Part shown: positions 58,143 to 64,000 of the stretch, piece by piece
Layout: every line of letters starts with the position of its first letter
How positions within the stretch are numbered: position 1 is the stretch's first letter
Assembly: GCA_963930775.1 (NCBI GenBank)
Contig: OZ005696.1
Location: 2,356,001-2,420,000 of the forward strand
DNA length: 64,000 bases
Origin: Cliona cf. orientalis
Taxonomy: Eukaryota > Porifera > Demospongiae > Clionaida > Clionaidae
Direction: 5' to 3'
The notes under the pieces: generated by a model
Told to the model about the DNA's origin: nothing
Databases searched by the model: none
What the model saw: the letters and a program-made list of their open reading frames with translations, nothing else
Translations under genes and position numbers: made by a program

Positions 58143-59408
58143 GCCCAGTGCCCAGAGCAGAGGGGTTCCACTGTACTGTAACCCTTGTTGGATGTTGCCC
58201 ACCATTATGACTCTCTTGTGTGTGTATGTAGCTATGTGTAGTACCTGAAACGTGTCAAGCCTCCTTTCAATGGAACGTATCCAATCTTCCTGCAATGCTA
58301 GTTGTTTTTGAAGAATTCTTATCTCATCATCTTTCTTCTGCAAACATTCATCTTGAAAAGCATTTTCATGTTTTAACGTAGCATTCTCCTCGTCTCGTTC
58401 ATACAACTGTTGAAGTACTTCTCGTTTCTCATCTTCCTTGATCAACATCCGCTGCATTAATTCCAGCTTATTAAGAGTCCTATACGTAGGACTTGATGCA
58501 TTTGCCGATATTTCATCTAGTTGTTGAACCAGTTCTTCGGCTGAAGGACGGTTAACAGGAAGATTTTGGAGACAGTTGCTGGCTAAACATATAAGAGGGT
58601 GGTCGTCACTTCCTAGCATACTCGATAGAAAATCAAAAGCATATTCTCGTCTTTCAATCTCAGAAAGACCACTAACTCTTCCTGTTTGTGGGTCGGTCTT
58701 TGTTGCAGCCTTAAGTTTTTGTCCAGGAAACTCTTGAGTTAGAGCGAATAAGGCGATATTGCCGAAAGAAAACACATCAAGAGAAGTATTGTACTTTGTT
58801 ATTTCCCCCATGGCTTCGGGTGGCATGTAAACAATATTACCAGGACCTCTGGTCATTGTGGCAGCTAGCTGATTTGGTTTGAGATCGATTATCCGAGCAA
58901 CTCCCATATCTCCAATTTTTGCAACTAACCCAGAGTTGAGAAGCACATTTCTGGCGGTGAGGTCTCTATGAATGATAGGTGGCAACTGGCTGTGTAAATA
59001 AAGTAGACCTCGAGCAATATCAAGAAGGAACGATTGCTTCATAGCTAGTGGAAGACGTTTGGTCGACTCGAGTAGCTCATGAAGGCTCATTTCCAGGCAC
59101 TCCATGACAAGGGATGGCACTCTTGATCCTGGTAAAGAGCACACTCCCAAAAATTGGACAATATGTGGGTGGCGAAGTGTACTCATCAACTTGCACTCGT
59201 TAACGAATGTTGTAGTTAAGTGTTGGAAGTCATCGTTGTTGGTACAAAATTGTAGTAGATCTTCGTGTATCATTTTGGCAGCACACACGGCTCCGGGGAT
59301 TTCCACTTCCTTCACATATCCATAGGCTCCTCTACCCAGCTCGCGACCAGTTGGCTGAACGTCTGGTAAGAAAAAAGGCTGTAGGTCAGCAGGAAGATCA
59401 AGATCCAT
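54986..59408 (-). CDS. Protein kinase - coiled coil - Kelch protein
   Basis: Three exons: 58245-59408, 57921-57983, 54986-55981; all introns phase 0; 740 residues. Exon 1 holds a tyrosine-kinase-like (TKL-type) kinase domain: glycine loop GRGAYG (25-30), AxK lysine Lys45, catalytic loop HRDLTARN (147-154), activation-loop start DMG (167-169) in place of DFG, and PPEAM. A coiled coil follows from about residue 315 to 388. Exon 2 adds 21 residues (VLDTVTKEEIETLWSELDKM, then Lys). Exon 3 is a Kelch beta-propeller (QYNPVTDTWTVLPEIP, GGIDKGSKV, LLVAGGKTD). The catalytic residues needed for activity are present, so the kinase is probably active despite DMG. The small exon 2 was found because the plus-strand paralogue has a matching 21-codon exon. 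Head-to-head with that paralogue (60013-62463). Confidence 0.83.
56207..56676. mobile_element. 470-bp element, CASTGGCGTARGAA ends, 5-bp TSD
   Basis: The ends are CACTGGCGTAAGAA and TTCCTACGCCACTG (inverse CAGTGGCGTAGGAA). Flanked by ACCAT on both sides. Internal G/C runs near 56229-56282. It lies in the intron of the kinase-Kelch gene, upstream of its Kelch exon. Same terminal family as 38690-38846. Confidence 0.75.
57216..57677. mobile_element. 462-bp TA-flanked MITE
   Basis: The left end TCGTATGGCGGAGAATTTTC pairs with the right end, whose inverse begins CCGTATGGCGGGTAATTT. Both halves then carry GTGGGG and GCTAATTTT blocks. TA on both sides (57214-57215, 57678-57679) is compatible with a Tc1/mariner-type MITE. 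It lies in the last intron of the kinase-Kelch gene. Confidence 0.7.
58111..58141 (+). repeat. Run of about 30 G
   Basis: Uninterrupted G tract in the intron between the kinase exon and the small exon 2 of the minus-strand kinase-Kelch gene. On the minus strand it reads as a C run and could be misread as a poly-Pro coding stretch. Confidence 0.8.
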
Positions 59409-60012
59409 TTTGATAGCTGAGTCAGCGCAACTTGTTGGCGGATGGGGGGCGTATATGGGGGCGAGGTTAGAGCTGAGTCAGCATTGCGGTGCACTGGCTC
59501 AATTTTCGCGGATTCCGCGAAACTTGAATTAAATTAATTGTGCGTCATGCATTTACCTTCTCATGTGATAGAACAATCAACTTTCTAAGTATATTATAAT
59601 GATAATGATATTGGCACCTGGCACTTTGTGAGAGTAAAGGTGATCATACACATAACTTTGGGAACAATAGGCAGTGACTAATGCAGCCAATATTAACAAT
59701 ACATACAGGACAATGCCATACCTTGGAATAGCTATTTCTAGGATTGTTTCTGTCTGAATGTAACCTTCCAAGTGTATCATAACATTGTTGTGTGTTTGGA
59801 AATGGGCCAATGCTGTCACTCATGATGGTATGACAACCATAAAACGTTTGCTCACATGCTTACACACACATAGATATTATATGCAAGCAGACACACACAT
59901 GTTTAGTAGCATTCTGCTTGTACATGTACATGTAGCTACAGTGCCTCTTTGTAGTTAGCATAATGTTATGACATGTCCAGTGCATGCAATAAAATAAATT
60001 TGATGCACTTAG
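59409..60012. other. Region between the divergent Kelch genes
   Basis: 604 bp between the ATG of the minus-strand kinase-Kelch gene and the first recognised exon of the plus-strand paralogue. It would be expected to hold the kinase exon of the plus gene, yet no kinase motif is seen in any frame. The minus strand contains one hydrophobic frame (59577-59819) that I do not accept as a gene. Confidence 0.5.
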
Positions 60013-62463
60013 TGTGCCTCCATTAACAACCGTCCATCTGCCAAAGATCTTGTGGAGAGACTTAGCAGCATTCCTGCTGAAGATTCTGATGAGGATTTTG
60101 AAGTGCTTGGAAAGTTGGATTTAGTAAAGGGAATGTTAGACCTCAAAGAGGAGAACAAACGCTTATCTGATCAGGTGTCTACTTTATCACAGCAAGTGTC
60201 CTCTGTCGAAGAAGAGTGTAAGAGGAGCATGCGTGATCGGATAGATGCTATTGAAGGGAGGCTGAATGAAGCACAGGTACTTAGCCTACTATGCATGTAT
60301 GTATGTTGTTAGCTATGCACACGTGTATGTGTACGTGTAGGCCAAAACGATTATGCCCTTAAGAATATACATTATAGTATTACTATGTAACTTACATCCA
60401 ATGCTGTTAGCTACCTTAAATACATTATACATGTGCATGTACATGTATAATAATATTATGTCCAATACAATGTAACATTGTATACAACAAAGGACCATTT
60501 AAGTTAAAAACTATATGTACCACTAAGTTTGTACTACAGTGTACCTCAATCGGAATGACTCTTATGTACACAGGCACAAGGGACTGTTGGAGATGAGGAG
60601 GCAGAGTCACTCAGGGGCCAGCTGGATAAGATGAAGGTGATCAGAGTTTGCCTCATAATATTATTATTATAGCATGTACAGCTAGCTGTGAGATTTGAAA
60701 GTGAAAAGAAAAGATAGCTAATTGGTGAGAGTATTTTACCAGAATTCAGAAGGTTCCAGCCATAGGGTCAAATCCTGCCTGAAATTTATTTTCCTTCAAT
60801 TCTTAATCGTTGACTGTTTGTAGCACCTGGACTTACATTAATTATCAAAAACTAATCATGCAGGTACTAGCTATCTTTCATGTGAATTTGGGTTTTAGCT
60901 AATGGCCCTAAAATACAAACGATAACACTGTAGCTATTGGTGTTAAAGTTTGTCAGAATTTAGTACTTGCAAACACATTTTAAGTCAAAGTTATTAACCT
61001 TGATGATACTTGCCATCCTAAAGATCATTGGATGTGATTGTCCGTATGTTAATAAGTTGTAATCTGATAGGGGAGATAGGTGGTTAGCTATACAAACAAA
61101 GATTTGTGCCACGGTAAACAACGTTGGTCCCAACACTAGTATACACTTACTATATTATTATTGTTGATAATGCTGCACACTGAAAACTGTAAAGTGAAAC
61201 CATAGGCTAAGCGTGTTATGCTACCTACGGTTTTGTTTTATGTATAAGCAAGGTTTATGTTTGTAAGGAGAGATTCTTAGCTTGTGCCTAATAAACACTA
61301 CTTTCATCAAGTTTCATGCTGCTATTACAGCGTCATGCATAAAACTGTATACCGGATAGATGGAAATTTTTGTCCTGTGCAACGGTTGCATAGTGGACAT
61401 GGCAACATTGGCGAATTTTATTCAGTGAAGATTTCCACTTATATACGGTACTACAATGTGTCAATTTTAATTTTGCTTTAATACTTGACAGATCTTACCA
61501 GATGGACTACATTTTCCCTTGTCATTTGAATGGAACAAAGAAGCAAGTATGCACCAGGGAATGCGATTTGGCACTGCCATCGTCGTGGGAAACCATGTCT
61601 ACTGTCGATCATACAATGTCGTGTATCGGTATGATCCAGCCACTGACACATGGATAGTCTTGCCAGACGTGCCTGTTACGCTCTTTTCAATTACATCACT
61701 GAATGGACAGTTGGTAGCAATTGGTGGATTGGATGAAGGTAGTAGGATTACTACTAAAGCCAAGACGATTTATGCTTGGGATGGTGATAGTACTAGCTGG
61801 AAATGGACCGCACTGCCTGGTAATCCCTCCCTGCCCTCTGGAGTGAGCCGTCCAGGATGTGGGAGCTATGAGCACTACTTGATAGTGGCTGGTGGGTATG
61901 GCAGCAGGCTATTCTTGTCTTCTGTGGCAGTCTTTGATACAAAGGAAGGAAGTTGGTATAGCGCTTCTCCACTTCCAGAAACTGGTGATATTATCGGAAC
62001 TGTAGTCATAGGTGAACATTTGTACCTTCTACTCAGCCAAGAGGGGTTAGTGAAGCCTACCAAGGTGATCTTGACTGCATCTATGCAAACTCTAGCAACA
62101 CAAGCAAAATCTGGCAAAAATGAAGGTTCCTCGATCTGGAAGAAGCTACCAGATATTCCTGACTATATCGTGACCGGAATATTCTCAATTGGCAATAACA
62201 TGCTTTTGGCCATCACTGTTGGCGATGGACCCTTTCAGAGAATACCGGTAATGGATATGCTGCCAATAGCCAGAGCAGATATTCACATTTTCAACCCCTA
62301 CATTAAGCAGTGGATGAAGGTGGGGGAACTTCCTGAAGTGATGATCAGGTGTGCTTGCACTATGCTGCCAAGTGGTAAGCTGCTGGTGGCTGGAGGATCT
62401 ACTGGAGTGAAGGTCGGGCAGAAGCTTGTGAGCTCGGTCTACACAGCTAAGATCCGTCGATAG
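60013..62463 (+). CDS. Coiled coil - Kelch protein with a kinase-domain remnant (5' end unresolved)
   Basis: Exons 60013-60276, 60574-60636 and 61492-62463, all phase 0. The first opens after a CACTTAG acceptor with CASINNRPSAKDLVERLSSI, which matches the very end of the paralogue's kinase domain (CLQNLPVNRPSAEELVQQL). A coiled coil (DLKEENKRLSDQVSTLSQQV) follows. Exon 2 is a 21-residue linker (AQGTVGDEEAESLRGQLDKM, then Lys). Exon 3 is a Kelch propeller (YRYDPATDTWIVLPDVP, IGGLDEGSR, LLVAGGSTG). The upstream base triplet is an in-frame TAG, so either an unseen 5' exon is spliced on, or translation starts inside the coiled coil (the ATG before LDLKEENKRL). The paralogue has no intron at this place, so loss of the kinase part by deletion is the likelier history. 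Confidence 0.72.
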
Positions 62464-62674
62464 ACATCTTTGAATATCAAGTTGATAATACTACAGTATT
62501 ATTAATTCTGTATGGCAGGTACTGATGTGTGTACACATGTTTGGTGCACTTTGTGTAAAATTTAATACGTACATTCATGCACAGTGTGCAAATGCGCATG
62601 CGCAATAAGATGACAAGGGTGGTATTAGGGCGTGGTTTACATGACCCTTTGCTAGCTTGGTTTTAGCTGCTGTA

Positions 62675-62680
62675 AATAAA
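62675..62680 (+). promoter_or_regulatory. Polyadenylation signal AATAAA
   Basis: Lies about 210 bp after the stop of the plus-strand Kelch gene and 65 bp before the next start codon. Confidence 0.5.
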
Positions 62681-62744
62681 GCATAGCCATTCATTCTTGT
62701 ATCATCGCCTGGTGTTGCCGAAGAAAATTACCAAACCAGCAAAA

Positions 62745-64000
62745 ATGTCTGAGTCTCTCAGCCCGAGGCTGAGTCCTACTACCTCAGGTCCTTACCACCA
62801 GCCGCTGTACATCAACGCGGACGCCGAACAGGAATTTAAATTCACCAAAGTCGACCTGAGAAAGACAGAATCACTGGGATCTGGTTCACATAGGGCTGTC
62901 GGCAAAAAAGTGCCCGACTCTCTCATTCCGAGGCAGAGTCTTACTCAGAATCTCCCAGGCCCTGGCTCTCAGTATCACATGCCACTATATGTCAACACTG
63001 CAGCCAGTGACCAACAGGAATTTAAGTTCACCAGAATCGAGCTGAGAAAGACAGAAACATTGGGGTCTGGTTCTTACGGGGCTGTCTGTATTGCCAAGTG
63101 TGACGAGCTCCTGTGTGCTGCTAAGCTTCTCTTTACGGTGCTCTTTGACATGGACGAAGGTCCGGTCTCACCCAGGCTCTCCCCACGCATCAACAGACCC
63201 CATCGAATTCCACTGAGGAGGTTCGAACAAGAGTGTCGATTTCTGAGTCAGATCAAACACCCCAACATCGTCCAATATCTAGGTACATATCGCGATCCAG
63301 ATTCCCGGGCCTTGGTACTCCTAATGGAGCTCATGGATGAAAGCCTCACCCACTTCCTCGTTCGAATGTCTGTCCCTATACCTTATCACCTTGAGGTTGG
63401 AATTTCGCATGACGTAGCAGTAGCTCTAGCGTACCTTCACTCCAATAACATCATCCACCGAGACCTCTCCGGTAACAATGTCCTCTTGATACATGGCTGT
63501 CGAGCTAAGGTGTCCGATTTTGGCATGTCAACGCTGGTTACAAATCCTAGCGGCAACTCTCGTACTGTATGCCCTGGAACACCCGTCTATATGCCACCTG
63601 AAGCTCTAAATGAGACACCCAAGTACAGTGAAATGCTAGATAGCTTTTCTTTTGGAGTTGTGGTGCTTCAGATCTTGACACGAGAATTTCCAAATCCCAC
63701 GGATCGTTTCACCGCCATGAAGGTCCCACATCCACAGCAACCTAACGTGATGACGGAAGCAAAATTCGATGTTCCGGAGAAAGTGCGTCGAAAGGAACAC
63801 ATTGATATGGTTCGTCAAGATGAGCCGCTTTTAGACATTGTCCTGGATTGCTTGAATGACAGAGATTCAGGAAGACCATCCGCCAGTACCTTGTGCTCGA
63901 GGCTAGAAGCTTTGAAAGCATCACATCGCTACGTTGAGAGCCACGCAGATCGTCTTGATCTAGAAATTGTCGAAAGGAGGATAACGGCTGCTCGTCAAGA
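62745..64000 (+). CDS. Protein kinase, duplicated glycine-loop region (3' end outside window)
   Basis: Open for 418 codons to the window edge. Start at AAAAATGTCT, the first Met. Residues 5-54 and 60-115 are two versions of one segment (QEFKFTKVDLRKTESLGSGS then HRAV; QEFKFTRIELRKTETLGSGS then YGAV). Only the second leads into a full kinase domain: glycine loop GSGSYG (107-112), AAK lysine Lys127, HRDLSGNN (238-245), DFG (258-260), PPEAL (284-288), and the GRPSA end near 377. The first version breaks off after the loop and resembles a decoy. An insert of about 25 residues lies after the lysine strand (VSPRLSPRINRPHRI). The end of the visible frame (SHADRLDLEIVERRITAARQ) looks like the beginning of a coiled coil, so a Kelch domain beyond the window is likely by analogy with its neighbours. 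Confidence 0.85.
   Translation, partial: MSESLSPRLSPTTSGPYHQPLYINADAEQEFKFTKVDLRKTESLGSGSHRAVGKKVPDSLIPRQSLTQNLPGPGSQYHMPLYVNTAASDQQEFKFTRIELRKTETLGSGSYGAVCIAKCDELLCAAKLLFTVLFDMDEGPVSPRLSPRINRPHRIPLRRFEQECRFLSQIKHPNIVQYLGTYRDPDSRALVLLMELMDESLTHFLVRMSVPIPYHLEVGISHDVAVALAYLHSNNIIHRDLSGNNVLLIHGCRAKVSDFGMSTLVTNPSGNSRTVCPGTPVYMPPEALNETPKYSEMLDSFSFGVVVLQILTREFPNPTDRFTAMKVPHPQQPNVMTEAKFDVPEKVRRKEHIDMVRQDEPLLDIVLDCLNDRDSGRPSASTLCSRLEALKASHRYVESHADRLDLEIVERRITAARQ

Noticed and set aside
57984-58244. Read-through of the kinase frame into a poly-Pro tail
   Set aside because: The continuous frame runs through a C tract and a repeat; the GT donor at 58244 and the conserved linker exon at 57921-57983 are better supported.
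59577-59819. 80-residue hydrophobic minus-strand frame between the Kelch genes
   Set aside because: No homology recognised, no splice support and atypical composition; probably chance.

Overview
The window looks like a nuclear contig from an early-branching invertebrate animal, most likely a demosponge. It is AT-rich, with spliceosomal genes whose short introns follow GT-AG. It carries metazoan orthologues (KIF17 kinesin, TRMT6), secreted sushi/Calx-beta and beta-helix proteins, kinase-coiled-coil-Kelch genes and very many short non-autonomous DNA transposons. The species is an inference; the gene models are read directly from open frames and splice sites.

Layout. 48-6329 (+): 3' part of a KIF17 kinesin-2 gene, with an intronless sulfotransferase nested antisense in one intron (2145-3356). 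6601-6834: a MITE. 7098-10923: two divergently transcribed DnaQ/RNase H-fold paralogues whose exonuclease active sites are decayed to different degrees. 11290-17713 (-): a 17-exon secreted protein with Calx-beta and sushi domains in which every intron is phase 1. 18591-20663 (+): an intronless, probably GPI-anchored beta-helix (PMP-like) surface protein, head-to-head with the previous gene. 20664-24526: repeat-rich, no gene.

24527-48641 is a glycine N-acyltransferase-like (GLYAT) family array. Six gene copies have intact reading frames (A, B, C, D and H on minus, F on plus). One copy (E, plus) has a frameshifted first exon, one (G, minus) is a truncated pseudogene, and there is one stray exon-1 relic. 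Each full copy has five exons with the same intron phases. An approximately 4 kb segment carrying copy A is duplicated as copy B. The array ends 84 bp from the start codon of TRMT6 (48726-53327, +), the non-catalytic subunit of the tRNA m1A58 methyltransferase, which here has a single in-frame TAG in a conserved exon.

53616-64000 holds transposon relics and a cluster of kinase-coiled-coil-Kelch genes. One is complete on minus (54986-59408). One on plus (60013-62463) keeps only the last few residues of the kinase domain before its coiled coil and Kelch domain. A third kinase starts at 62745 and runs off the window; it has an internal duplication of its glycine-loop region.

No tRNA, rRNA or CRISPR array was recognised. 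The most unusual items are the kinase/Kelch cluster, the pair of exonuclease pseudoenzymes, the GLYAT birth-and-death array, the TRMT6 stop codon, and a group of three small transposons with matching TIRs and 5-bp target-site duplications.
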